A DNA stretch of 64,000 nt from Peristeroidobacter soli (GTDB lineage Bacteria; Pseudomonadota; Gammaproteobacteria; Steroidobacterales; Steroidobacteraceae). Below the pieces are notes generated by a model that was not told where the DNA came from, made no database searches, and saw nothing but the letters and a program-made list of their open reading frames with translations. Positions within the stretch are counted from its first letter, which is position 1, and the number at the start of each line of letters is the position of its first letter. Made by a program: the position numbers and the translations under genes. This document shows positions 24,744 to 33,981 of this stretch, piece by piece. Location of the stretch: contig NZ_RYEV01000003.1 of the NCBI RefSeq assembly GCF_004138485.1, positions 124,001 through 188,000 of the forward strand, given 5' to 3'.

Positions 24744-27575
24744 ATGTCGTACTCGAATGCGCGCGAAGGTTCCTCGCAGTCACGGCTTCCTCGAGTGATC
24801 GCTCACTCACTGGGATATACGAGTGCAATCGCGCTCGGGGTCACAGTGGCGATGCCGATGCGGTACGCCGTCGCGGCCGAGGACGAGAATCAGCTCGAAA
24901 CAGTCGTCGTCACTGGCACGCGTATCCGCCGCACCGACGAAGGAGCGCTGCCGGTTCAATCCATCACCCAGGCACAGATCCAGAGTCAGGGTGTGACGAC
25001 CTCCGAACAATTTCTACAGACGGTATCGGTGGCCGTGCAAGGAAACACCAACACGGTATCGGCCAGCGGATCCGGCTCGACGACCGGCGGCGTATCGAGC
25101 GTCTCTCTGCGCGGCCTGGGTTCACAACGCACACTCGTGCTCATCGACGGGCGTCGTGTCTCCGGCGGCGGCACGATCACGGACAGTACTTCCGTCGACA
25201 TCAACAGCATTCCACTCGCGGCGGTCGATCGCGTCGAGGTGCTGAAGGAAGGCGCGTCCTCGGTGTATGGCTCCGATGCCATCGCCGGCGTCATCAACTT
25301 CGTCCTGCGCAAGAACTATCAAGGCGCGGATGTGAATGCCTACTACGGCGATACCAGCGATGGCGGCGCCGGCGTTTCCAAGGTGAGCGCCGTGCTCGGC
25401 TACGGCGATATCAAATCGGATCGTTTCAATGTGATGCTGGTCGGCAGCTGGCAGAAGGAGAAGGCGCTGTTCGGGCGTGAGCGCGCCTTCGCCAGATCCA
25501 GTATCAACGAGGGTGCGGAAAACGACACGACATCCGGCAACGCTGTTCCGGCCAACGTGGCATCCGAAGACGGCACGGTCTCCATCAATCCCGGGGCACC
25601 GGGTTGCGCGCCGTCGGTATCGGATCCGTTCTTCAGTCCCGATGTGTGTCGCTACGACCCCTCTCCCGAGGTAGCGTTGCTGCCCGAGGCTGAACGTTGG
25701 AATGTCTACGGCACGGCACGATACGCAGTCACTCCGACTGTTACCGCGTATCTGGAAGCCTCATACAGCAGTAACTGGATGCAGTTCACCATCCAGCCTG
25801 TGCCGCTCTCCGATCAGTTCGCGCTGCCGGAGAACAATCCGCTGTTCAATCTCGATCCCTACAACGGCTTCGCGACCGTGTTGCTGCAACCCTCCAGTCC
25901 TTTCTATCCAACCGCGGCTGTCACTGGACAGACCGGCGGTGCCACGCCTGATCTGCTGGTGCGCTATCGCTCGGCCATCACAGGCAATCGCCGCTGGACC
26001 GACCAGATCGATCAGCCGCGTTTCGTGCTCGGTATCGGTGGCGATACCGGCGACTGGAATTGGGATGTGGCCGGACTGTATTCCGAAACCAAGCTCACGG
26101 AAGATTTCCGGAACGGCGCGCCGGCGTACTCGCAGATCCTGCCGCTGCTCAATAGCGGTCAGGTGAATTTCTTCGGTGAGAACTCCGCCGATGTGCTGTC
26201 GGCCGCGGACGCGGCGCAGTTCCGGGGCCAGGCGTACGAGACCAAGACGAGTATCGAAGGCATCGCCGCCAGCGTCACGCACGATCTGGTCAAGATGAAA
26301 GCCGGTCCCCTGGCGCTGGCGCTCGGCATGGAATATCGCAAGGAGAAGTTCGAAACCAACCCCAGCGCGGCGATTCAATCGGGCGATATTTCCTCGTATG
26401 GCGGCAACTTCTTCCCCATCGATCAAAGTCGCGATGTGTACGCGGCGTTCGCGGAGTTGAACATCCCGATCGTGCAGTCGCTGGAAGCGAACCTCGCCGT
26501 GCGCTACGACGATTATCAAGGCACGGGCAGCAAGACCGTACCGAAGATCAGCGTTCGTTGGCGACCGACGGATTGGATGCTGCTGCGTGGCTCGGCTGGC
26601 AGGGGCTTCCGGGCGCCCAGCCTGTCGGAATTGTGGCAACCGCAAGTGACGGGCGTATCGGCCGCGGGTCTCAACGATCCCGCGCGCTGCGGCGTGGCCG
26701 ACGCCAACGGCGTCGTCAATCAGGATTCGCGAGATTGCGCGACCCAGTTCCCGATCACGCTCGGCGGCAATCCCGATCTGAAACCCGAGGAGTCGGACAA
26801 CTACACGCTCGGCGTCGTGTTCGAGCCTTCCCAGAACTACTCCTTCGGCTTCGACGGCTTCTACGTGAAACTGAAGGACACGATCATCTTTGGCGTGGCG
26901 CCGACGGCGATCCTCGCCGATGTCGACCGTTTCGGCAGCCTGGTCACGCGCGGCGCGCCGGAGGCGGCGACGCCGGGCTTGCCTGGACGCATCGTCAACA
27001 TCGATCAGATCAATCTGAATTTCGGCGAAACCCGGGTGTCGGGTGTCGATGCCGATTTCCGGGCGCGCTTCGACATCGGTCGCGCCGGCTCGCTCAACGC
27101 GTCCATCGTCGGCACCTACTTCACCAAGTATGACGTCCAGAATCCGGACGGCAGTTTCGACAGCATTCTCGGCGAAGTCAGTCCGATCGTGAACGGCGCC
27201 GGCGGCGTCATCCCGCGGTGGCATCACTATCTGACGCTCGGTTGGAGCCTCGGCCCGTGGGACGCGACCATCACTCAGAATTTCCAGACCAGCTATCACG
27301 ACCTGCCGGGCAACTTCCAGGACACCGAGGTGCCCGGATTCAAGGTGCGTGATGTGGCCTCGTATCTGACCCATGACGCGCAGGTGGCTTATCACCTGGA
27401 GAATTGGCGTTTCGCGATCGGCGCTCGCAACTTCCTGAACCGCGATCCTCCGTATACAAACGCCGGTGGCCAGAATTTCTTCCAGACCGGCTACGATCCC
27501 GGCTACGCCGATCCACGCGGCCGCTTCTGGTATGGCCAGTTGTCCTATTCGTTTGCGGGAGGCGCCGGCCAATAA
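24744..27575 (+). CDS. TonB-dependent outer-membrane receptor
   Basis: 943 residues from the ATG at 24744, preceded by AGAGGACAGG. A long signal peptide ends near residue 45 (RYAVAA), followed by a TonB-box-like ETVVVTGTRI, the plug domain (about 60-170: PVQSITQAQIQ ... LRGLGSQRTLVLIDGRRVSG ... AIAGVINFVLRKNY) and a 22-stranded barrel ending QLSYSFAGGAGQ with the expected aromatic strand. The sequence is of the large Xanthomonas/Caulobacter-type receptor group that imports peptides, sugars or siderophores. The tricorn-type peptidase downstream suggests peptide import, but that is inference. Confidence 0.92.
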   Translation: MSYSNAREGSSQSRLPRVIAHSLGYTSAIALGVTVAMPMRYAVAAEDENQLETVVVTGTRIRRTDEGALPVQSITQAQIQSQGVTTSEQFLQTVSVAVQGNTNTVSASGSGSTTGGVSSVSLRGLGSQRTLVLIDGRRVSGGGTITDSTSVDINSIPLAAVDRVEVLKEGASSVYGSDAIAGVINFVLRKNYQGADVNAYYGDTSDGGAGVSKVSAVLGYGDIKSDRFNVMLVGSWQKEKALFGRERAFARSSINEGAENDTTSGNAVPANVASEDGTVSINPGAPGCAPSVSDPFFSPDVCRYDPSPEVALLPEAERWNVYGTARYAVTPTVTAYLEASYSSNWMQFTIQPVPLSDQFALPENNPLFNLDPYNGFATVLLQPSSPFYPTAAVTGQTGGATPDLLVRYRSAITGNRRWTDQIDQPRFVLGIGGDTGDWNWDVAGLYSETKLTEDFRNGAPAYSQILPLLNSGQVNFFGENSADVLSAADAAQFRGQAYETKTSIEGIAASVTHDLVKMKAGPLALALGMEYRKEKFETNPSAAIQSGDISSYGGNFFPIDQSRDVYAAFAELNIPIVQSLEANLAVRYDDYQGTGSKTVPKISVRWRPTDWMLLRGSAGRGFRAPSLSELWQPQVTGVSAAGLNDPARCGVADANGVVNQDSRDCATQFPITLGGNPDLKPEESDNYTLGVVFEPSQNYSFGFDGFYVKLKDTIIFGVAPTAILADVDRFGSLVTRGAPEAATPGLPGRIVNIDQINLNFGETRVSGVDADFRARFDIGRAGSLNASIVGTYFTKYDVQNPDGSFDSILGEVSPIVNGAGGVIPRWHHYLTLGWSLGPWDATITQNFQTSYHDLPGNFQDTEVPGFKVRDVASYLTHDAQVAYHLENWRFAIGARNFLNRDPPYTNAGGQNFFQTGYDPGYADPRGRFWYGQLSYSFAGGAGQ

Positions 27576-27843
27576 TAGACACGACACGTCCACGTGCCGC
27601 TTCATGACGGAGCCGACTTCCGGCGGCACGGGGACCGTGCTGCTGGTCTGGGCCTCACGGCGACAGGCCGCAAATACTCTGGTGCAACCTTTCTTGCCCT
27701 ACCCTGCGTCTGATTCGAAGCAGGCCGGAGCGCTCGTCGTCGAGCCCTTTGGTCCCCAAATCATGTCTCGCAGATTGCTCTAACAGATAAAAACCGCCGG
27801 TGCGACGTGTACAGTCGCGCCACGAACGGACCTCGGAGATTCC

Positions 27844-30800
27844 ATGAAAAAAACCACGATGCTTGCGTCACTCGGTCTCGCGATGGCGCCGTTGGGCCAC
27901 GCGGCGGACGCGGGCAACACACGAATGCTGTCGAGCCCGGCCGTGCATGGGCAGAACCTGGCCTTCGTTTACGACAATGATATCTGGCTGACCTCTCTGA
28001 CCGGCGGCAGTGCGCGCCGCTTGACGCAGGCACCCGGCAAAGAATCGGCCTTGCGCTTTTCGCCGGACGGGCAGTGGTTGGCGTTCAGTGCCAACTATGG
28101 CGATAACACCGATGTATACGTGATGCCGGCGCAAGGCGGTGAAGCGCGACGCCTCACCTGGCATCCCGGCCGCGATGTGGTGGTCGGGTTCACACCGAAC
28201 GGACGTGTCCTGTTCTATTCCGAACGCGGCCGATTCGTGGCGCAGGGGACGCAGCTCTATTCAATCCCCGTGACCGGCGGCGTGCCCGAGCGACTCCCGG
28301 TACCGCTCGGCACCAAGGCGGCGTTGTCCTCTGACGGACGCACCCTTGCATACATTCCGAATCGCGAAGTGTTCAAGCAATGGAAGAACTACCGCGGTGG
28401 CACGCAGAGCCGCGTGTGGTTGATGGACATGGGCGACTACTCGGTGAAGGAAGTGCCCAAGCCAGCGGGCGGCAGCAACGATACCGATCCGATGTGGGTC
28501 GGCGGCACGTTGTATTTCAATTCCGACCGCAACGGCGAATTCAATCTGTTTCGCCAGGATGCCAGCGGCGCCGCTCAGCTCACGCAGCTGAAAGATTTCC
28601 CCATCACCGATCCGACGTCGGATGGCGCGGGTGTCATCGTATTCGAGCACGCCGGCTATCTGCATCGGCTGGATACCCGCGACAACTCGGTACAGCAGAT
28701 TCGTATCTCGGCGATTTCCGACCTGGTCGAGACGCGGCCGCGTCTGGCGAGCGATCCGAAATGGATCCGGGAGGCTACAGCCTCTCCCGATCTGAAGCGC
28801 ATGGCGTTCAATTATCGCGGCGAGATCGTCACGGTGCCGGCGGAGAAGGGTGACGCCCGGCAGCTCACTCGCTCGACCGGCGCGAACGATCACTCGCCGG
28901 CCTGGTCGGCCGATGGCAAACAGATCGCATGGTTCTGCGACAGCAGCGGTGAATATGAGCTGCTGGTCGGCGATCAGGACGGCAAAGGCCAGCCGCGTCG
29001 TTACAAGCTGGCGGGCGCCGGTTTCTACGATAGCCCGATGTTCTCTCCCGACGGCACTCGCATCGCCTATCGCGACAACAGTCAGTCGCTGTGGGTGACC
29101 GAGATGGCGACGGGCAAGAACCTCAAGATCGCGTCCGAGCCGGTTTACTCGCCGCTCAATCTGATGCGAGCCAGCTGGTCGCCGGATTCGCGCTGGCTGG
29201 CGTACACGGTGCAGGCGTCGGGCTTGATTCAGACAGTGAATGTCTGGTCGGCGCAGACGGGTCGATCCATTCAGGTGACCGACGGCTTGTCCGAAATGCT
29301 CGAGCCGGTGTTCGATCCGAACGGCGAGTTCCTGTATGTGCTGGCGTCCACCGATGCCGGTCCGCTGAAGGATTGGTTCTCGCAGATCAACATCGACACT
29401 CCGGTGCGTTACGGACTGTATGCCATCAGCTTGCGGCAGGACGGGCCGAGCGCGGTGCCTCCGCAGAGTGATGAAGTGGATCTCGGTGCATCGTCGAGTG
29501 CCACGGCCGAGCCCGAAGACAAGAAGAGCAAGGACAAGGGCAAAGACAAGGATGCCAGTAAGTCGCCGATGGTTCGTATCGATGCCGTCGGTATCGAGGA
29601 CCGCATCGTCGCGTTGCCGGTGGGCGTCGGCGTGCGCCACGACCTGCGCGTCGGTGCAAGTGGCGAGATCTATTTCATCGAAGGCTCAGGCGCCACGGCG
29701 CAGGAAGCCCTTAGCAAGCCCGGCGAGCTGAAGCGCTTCACGCTCGCCAAGCGCGAGCTGAAGACGCTGGCGGGTGGTGTGGACAGCTTCGTCCTGTCGC
29801 GCGATGGCAAGCGGATCGGCTATCACGTCGGCCAGGACTGGTTCGTCACGGATGTGGCGGATGAGTTGCCGCCGGGCAAAGGCAAGCTCGCACTTGGCAG
29901 CGTCAGTGTACGGGTCGAGCCGCGAGCCGAGTGGTCGCAGATTCTCGATGAGGCCTGGCGCATCAACCGCGACTACTTCTACGCCGCCAACTACCACGGT
30001 GCCGACTGGCCGGCGATGCGCGAGAAGTATCGCGCGTTCCTGCCCGATCTCGCCCGACGCAGCGATCTGGATCGCGTGATCGAGATGATGCTGAGTGAGC
30101 TGGCGGTGGGTCACAGTTTCCAGACTCCGGGCGACGATCCGTTCAAGCCGGCGAGAATTGGCGTGGGCCTGCTCGGCGTCGACTACACGATCGAGCAGGG
30201 GCACTATCGCTTCGGCAAGATTCTGGGGGGATTGAACTGGAATCCCGATCTGCGCTCGCCACTGCGCGCGCCGGGTGTGTACGTCAAGCCGGGCGAATAT
30301 CTGTTGGCGGTGGACGGCGTCGAGCTGCGCGCGCCGGCCAGTGTGTATTCGTTGTTCGAGAATCGCGTCGATCGGCAAGTGCGCATCACGGTCGGCCCGA
30401 GCGCCGACGGCAAAGGTTCGCGCGATGTCATCGTCGTGCCGATCGCCGATGAAACCTCGTTGCGTTACATGGATTGGGTGGAAGGAAACATCCGCTACGT
30501 CTCCGAGAAGAGCGGCGGTCGGCTCGCCTACGTGCACGTGCCCGATACGGCGAATGGTGGACACACCATGTTCAAGCGCTATTTCTATCCGCAGTCGGAT
30601 CGTGCCGGGATCATCCTCGACGAGCGCTTCAACCGCGGCGGTCAGATCGCCGATTACTACATCGACATTCTGCGCCGGCCTCCCATCGCCCATTGGAAGT
30701 TGCGTTACGGCGCGGACCTGACGAGCCCGCGCGGCGCCATCCAGGGGCCGAAGATTCTGCTCGCCGATGAGAACGCGGGTTCCGGCGGCGACTTGCTGCC

Positions 30801-31119
30801 GTGGATGTTCAAACATTTCGAGCTCGGGCCCATCGTCGGCAAGCGGACGTGGGGCGGCCTCGTCGGCATCCTCGGTTACCCGCCGTTGCTGGACGGCGGC
30901 GGCATCACGGCGCCGAATATCGCGTTCTGGACCGAGCAGGGCTATGGTGTGGAGAACGAAGGCGTCGCGCCGGATGTGGACGTGGAGCAGTGGCCGCGTG
31001 AGGTGAACGCCGGTCGCGATCCGCAGCTCGATCGTGCGATCGAAATCGCGCTGTCGGATCTCGCGAAGAATCCGCCGACTACGCCGAAGGCGCCGCCGTT
31101 TCCAGTGCGGGTGAGATAG
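27844..31119 (+). CDS. secreted tricorn-type serine peptidase (S41 family)
   Basis: 1091 residues with a signal peptide (about 1-21, ending GHAA). Two N-terminal beta-propellers carry WD40-like TolB repeats (SPDGQWLAFS, SPDGTRIAYR, SPDSRWLAYT). A Lys/Asp-rich linker lies near 555-580, a PDZ domain near 760-840, and the S41 catalytic core at the C-terminus. H757 in VGHSFQTP and the nucleophile S980 in ENAGSGGDLLPW match the tricorn catalytic positions. In archaea tricorn is cytosolic and degrades peptides; this homologue is exported, so it would work in the periplasm. Confidence 0.92.
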   Translation: MKKTTMLASLGLAMAPLGHAADAGNTRMLSSPAVHGQNLAFVYDNDIWLTSLTGGSARRLTQAPGKESALRFSPDGQWLAFSANYGDNTDVYVMPAQGGEARRLTWHPGRDVVVGFTPNGRVLFYSERGRFVAQGTQLYSIPVTGGVPERLPVPLGTKAALSSDGRTLAYIPNREVFKQWKNYRGGTQSRVWLMDMGDYSVKEVPKPAGGSNDTDPMWVGGTLYFNSDRNGEFNLFRQDASGAAQLTQLKDFPITDPTSDGAGVIVFEHAGYLHRLDTRDNSVQQIRISAISDLVETRPRLASDPKWIREATASPDLKRMAFNYRGEIVTVPAEKGDARQLTRSTGANDHSPAWSADGKQIAWFCDSSGEYELLVGDQDGKGQPRRYKLAGAGFYDSPMFSPDGTRIAYRDNSQSLWVTEMATGKNLKIASEPVYSPLNLMRASWSPDSRWLAYTVQASGLIQTVNVWSAQTGRSIQVTDGLSEMLEPVFDPNGEFLYVLASTDAGPLKDWFSQINIDTPVRYGLYAISLRQDGPSAVPPQSDEVDLGASSSATAEPEDKKSKDKGKDKDASKSPMVRIDAVGIEDRIVALPVGVGVRHDLRVGASGEIYFIEGSGATAQEALSKPGELKRFTLAKRELKTLAGGVDSFVLSRDGKRIGYHVGQDWFVTDVADELPPGKGKLALGSVSVRVEPRAEWSQILDEAWRINRDYFYAANYHGADWPAMREKYRAFLPDLARRSDLDRVIEMMLSELAVGHSFQTPGDDPFKPARIGVGLLGVDYTIEQGHYRFGKILGGLNWNPDLRSPLRAPGVYVKPGEYLLAVDGVELRAPASVYSLFENRVDRQVRITVGPSADGKGSRDVIVVPIADETSLRYMDWVEGNIRYVSEKSGGRLAYVHVPDTANGGHTMFKRYFYPQSDRAGIILDERFNRGGQIADYYIDILRRPPIAHWKLRYGADLTSPRGAIQGPKILLADENAGSGGDLLPWMFKHFELGPIVGKRTWGGLVGILGYPPLLDGGGITAPNIAFWTEQGYGVENEGVAPDVDVEQWPREVNAGRDPQLDRAIEIALSDLAKNPPTTPKAPPFPVRVR

Positions 31120-31130
31120 CCGTCAAGGCT

Positions 31131-31157
31131 GCGTGACTCCGAGCGTCGGGGTCACGC
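31131..31157. terminator. stem-loop between convergent genes
   Basis: GCGTGAC-T-CCGA (31131-31142) pairs with TCGG-G-GTCACGC (31146-31157). It lies between the tricorn-peptidase stop and the last codons of the convergent DUF1697 gene. No T run follows. Confidence 0.45.
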
Positions 31158-31667
31158 GGCCGCGCACTTCTTCACAGTGTCCAACGTTCGGGTCGTGATC
31201 TCCGTACCGAATGTTTTCTCGATGAGCCGCATGAACTCCGGCGACCCCGGCTGCGGCACGTAAGACACGAGTATTTCCTGGCCCCGCACGGCCAGGATCC
31301 TGGCTTCGTTCAGCTGGATCGGCAACGACAGCTTCGCGGTCGGCGCCTTGCGAAGAAACGTCACCACGTGCTTCGATTTCACCGGCAGGCGAAACTCACT
31401 GTAGAGATCGGCGGCGATCAGCTCGTTCAACGCCTTCGTCGATCTCACGATGGTCAGGAAGCTGCGATCCAGATGTTCCTGCATCGCCCGCTCCGCCTGA
31501 CGCGCCAGTGCGGTTGTCGATCGGGAAGGCGAGTCGAATATCACGTTGCCGCTGGAGAGCAGGGTCTTCACATGGGTGAACCCCGCCTTCTCGAAAGCCT
31601 TCTTCACCTCGGGCATCTTCGCGTTCATCGGGCTCACGCCCCGCAGGAAGGCGACGTAACGGGGCAT
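31152..31667 (-). CDS. DUF1697 protein
   Basis: 171 residues from the ATG at 31667 (MPRYVAFLRGVSPMNAKMPE); upstream in-frame starts would add non-homologous residues. The opening block, FEKAGFTHVKTLLSSGNVIF and the C-terminal VRGQEILVSYVPQPG are typical of DUF1697. The family is widespread and uncharacterised, soluble and about 170-180 residues long. It has no operon partner here. Confidence 0.88.
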   Translation of the reverse strand: MPRYVAFLRGVSPMNAKMPEVKKAFEKAGFTHVKTLLSSGNVIFDSPSRSTTALARQAERAMQEHLDRSFLTIVRSTKALNELIAADLYSEFRLPVKSKHVVTFLRKAPTAKLSLPIQLNEARILAVRGQEILVSYVPQPGSPEFMRLIEKTFGTEITTRTLDTVKKCAAA

Positions 31668-31776
31668 GACGGCTCCTGCCAATTGGATCGCCGGATCATA
31701 ACGATTCCGCGTCGACGCCGCCCGCCCGCGTCGCTTATCCTTCGCTGCAAACATTGACGAACCGACGGGAAGATCG

Positions 31777-32043
31777 ATGTCAGGCGAACCCGAAATCCAT
31801 TGCCCGAAGTGTTCGTATCGACCCGCCGCCGAAGACCGCTGGGCCTGTCTGCCCGGCTGCGGCACTCAATGGAACACCTTCTGGACCCACGGCGTCTGCC
31901 CCGGCTGCGGCCACGCCTGGCAGGACACTCAATGCCTCGCTTGCTTGAAGATCTCACCCCACCGGGCCTGGTATCACTATCCGGATGGGGGCGAGCTGCC
32001 GGAGATCGAGGAGGAGAGTGATATTGAGGTGGCTGCTCGATAA
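31777..32043 (+). CDS. small zinc-ribbon protein, unknown function
   Basis: 88 residues with cysteines arranged as C-P-K-C, C-x3-C, C-P-G-C and C-x2-C plus His residues, as in double zinc-ribbon proteins, and an acidic tail (ELPEIEEESDIEVAAR). The ATG is preceded by GGGAAG. I recognise no characterised family member. Confidence 0.75.
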   Translation: MSGEPEIHCPKCSYRPAAEDRWACLPGCGTQWNTFWTHGVCPGCGHAWQDTQCLACLKISPHRAWYHYPDGGELPEIEEESDIEVAAR

Positions 32044-32160
32044 AGAAACATACAGACCGAGCACGTCCACTTCTCGGTCTCCCAACGCCAGCTCGAAGGC
32101 GATCAACAGATCCTGCTTCTTTTCCAGCGCATAGGTGAGGCGCGGCGCGCGGCCTCGGAG
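32044..32160 (-). pseudogene. vestigial coding segment, possibly nucleotidyltransferase-like
   Basis: On the minus strand, in a frame that begins just after the DUF2938 stop, the sequence reads LTYALEKKQDLLIAFELALG followed by DREVDVLGL, with strong GC at third positions but no start codon. It looks like a piece of a larger gene. The tail GREVDVL-like pattern recalls MntA-type nucleotidyltransferase antitoxins, which I offer only as a weak resemblance. The 123-base gap holds nothing else I can identify. Confidence 0.3.
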
Positions 32161-32166
32161 ATCGAG

Positions 32167-32652
32167 CTAACCTGGATAACGGATCATCCATGCCGCAGCC
32201 CATAGGCCGAAACCGAAGACTGCGTGCGTGATGAGACTCTGCAGCCGTGCCGAGTTCGGATTCGGCGTGCGCGAGGCTGCGAAGCCGGCGCCCATGCCTG
32301 GCTGCATTAGAAGAAATGGCGCGGCGACTGTCGCTATTCCAAATGCCAGCGCAGGTCCGAGTGTTGGCGCGCGAAGCCATTTGAAGCCCACGATCCAGAT
32401 AAGAGCTGCGGCGAATGCCACGCCGGTGGCGTAATGAACGATCCAGCCAAGGGCTCGCTCGCCCTTGACGGGTGAGGCCGCGGCAATTCGGTCATGGCGA
32501 AACCTGCCGTCCGCCATGTGGCCAATCCATCGCCCGACCAGGGTGTAGTCAGGAGCAGGCAAGCCGAGCAAGGGCTTGCGAATCAATCCCCAGGCGTCTG
32601 TGACCACGGTCGCGCCGATGCCGAGCAGGAGGATGGAGAGCACGTCGTTCAT
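32167..32652 (-). CDS. DUF2938 membrane protein
   Basis: 161 residues with four hydrophobic segments: ILLLGIGATVVTDAWGLI, IVHYATGVAFAAALIWIVGF, LGPALAFGIATVAAPFLLM and LITHAVFGFGLWAAAWMI. The motifs DAWGLIRKPLLGLPAPDYTL and GRWIGHMADGRF are those of DUF2938. It is an inner-membrane protein of unknown function. Confidence 0.85.
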   Translation of the reverse strand: MNDVLSILLLGIGATVVTDAWGLIRKPLLGLPAPDYTLVGRWIGHMADGRFRHDRIAAASPVKGERALGWIVHYATGVAFAAALIWIVGFKWLRAPTLGPALAFGIATVAAPFLLMQPGMGAGFAASRTPNPNSARLQSLITHAVFGFGLWAAAWMIRYPG

Positions 32653-32860
32653 GGGTCATAGCGTGCCACTTCAAGTCGACTTGAGGTCAAGGGGCGACGA
32701 TCGGAGTGCGCTTGCGCGATGCCGTCGAGGTCCCCCGGCGAAGTCATTTAGAAATATATCGTTCCGAGGCGTGGGCGGGCCTTGCGGGCCGTCGTTGCGT
32801 TGCTGTTCAATTCCCAGGGGTTCTGGGTTTTGATCAATGGAGTGTCAGTAAGGAGGTCTC

Positions 32861-33394
32861 GTGCGAAGCACAATAGCGGCAGCGACCATTCTCGCGCTCT
32901 TGTTTCTAACGACCGCCCAGGCAGATGTCGCACCCTTCGGTGTCCGAATCGGAGTGGCCACGCTCGAAGAGGTTCGATCGGTCGTCGGCAGCAAGACTCG
33001 CTTGACCGACGTTGGCATCAACAAATGGAGCGACGGGCCGATGCTCAGGGCCCAGGGGAGTGAACTGGGCATCGAGGGATTGCAGCGGGCAACTTTCATC
33101 TTCGACCCGGGCAACAAGCTCGTCGGTGTCTTGTTGAGCTTGCCCAATACCCGGTTCGATTCGATCAAGTCCTCGCTTCAGGAAAAATACAAACTGGTGG
33201 ATGAGAAGATCCCGTTCGTAGGCAACAAGTCCGCCCGGTTTCGTGACGGGCCCGTCTCGATCGAGGTCAAGGCGCCTCATCTGAGCTTCGATATGGAGGT
33301 GAACTACATCCATGCCGAGTTGCAGGCGAAGTTCGATCAGGCTTCGCAAGCCGAGCAGGCCCAGCAGAAGAAAACACAGACGGACTCTTTGTAG
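32861..33394 (+). CDS. exported protein, unknown function
   Basis: 177 residues from a GTG at 32861, decided by the near-perfect ribosome-binding site TAAGGAGG five bases upstream. A signal peptide (about 1-21, ending TTAQA) is followed by a compact domain (VAPFGVRIGVATLEEVRSVV ... FIFDPGNKLVGVLLSLP ... FDSIKSSLQEKYKLVDEKIP) and a Gln-rich tail. This resembles small periplasmic proteins with a repeated beta-alpha unit, but I can name no family. Confidence 0.78.
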   Translation: MRSTIAAATILALLFLTTAQADVAPFGVRIGVATLEEVRSVVGSKTRLTDVGINKWSDGPMLRAQGSELGIEGLQRATFIFDPGNKLVGVLLSLPNTRFDSIKSSLQEKYKLVDEKIPFVGNKSARFRDGPVSIEVKAPHLSFDMEVNYIHAELQAKFDQASQAEQAQQKKTQTDSL

Positions 33395-33414
33395 AGTCGC
33401 AGCCCTGCCGAACC

Positions 33415-33444
33415 CCCGGGACGTTTCCGCGGAAACGTCCCGGG
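33415..33444. repeat. perfect 30-bp palindrome (copy 1)
   Basis: CCCGGGACGTTTCCG is followed at once by its exact reverse complement, giving a 15+15 palindrome 21 bases after the exported-protein stop. A related copy occurs at 33991-34010. It could be a terminator stem (TTCATTT follows) or a mobile palindromic element. Confidence 0.7.
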
Positions 33445-33571
33445 TTCATTTCCGGCTGATGCACCTTGCTAACTTTGTAACCTGTCGATGGTCCGCACCG
33501 CTATCATGCGGGCCTGGCGGCCCGCGACTCACACCCGATGGTTCTGGTTCCGCCCGGTCACGGAGGCAGAG

Positions 33572-33981
33572 ATGTGGATAATCTTCGGTTGGGAGAAGGA
33601 ACAGAAGCCTCTGGGGGTGGTGGCCACGGCGTACTGTTACGACTGTCGGCGTGCTCGGAATGGCTGGTTTCGAAGGAGGCGGAATGGGTCACCCTGTCGG
33701 CCATCCGTGTCTTCCGTTTTATCCTGAAACATCATCTGCACTGTACTGGCTGCAGCGCTGTTTTCCCGCTGAAGCCGGCCGAGTTCAGAACGATCGATCG
33801 TCACATGCGGCAGCATGAGTCGATCGACGGAACGGATATTCACGTTTCTTTAGCGAAAAGAATCGAGGCGGAGCAACTGGCCGGGAAGACGCCGCTCCAA
33901 CTGAAGTTCATCTGTGAGTCCATGGCGGCTCAGAAACAATACAAGGCGGCTATCAAGTCGCAGGACGACCAATCACATTAG
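33572..33981 (+). pseudogene. frameshifted zinc-ribbon protein
   Basis: The ATG at 33572 has GGAGG upstream and begins MWIIFGWEKEQKPLGVVATA, then YCYDCRRAR. From about 33657 the homologous reading continues in another frame: EWLVSKEAEWVTLSAIRVFR, then CTGCSAVFPLKP, ending at 33981. One base is missing near 33656-33658. The combined product resembles the small family starting M-x-I-I-F-G-W with a C-x2-C/C-x2-C zinc ribbon. It is either decayed or affected by a sequencing error. Palindromes lie on both sides. Confidence 0.65.

Noticed and set aside
25761-27629. A 622-residue minus-strand ORF antisense to the large TonB receptor
   Set aside because: No domain, shadow-type composition; the receptor frame is complete on the other strand.
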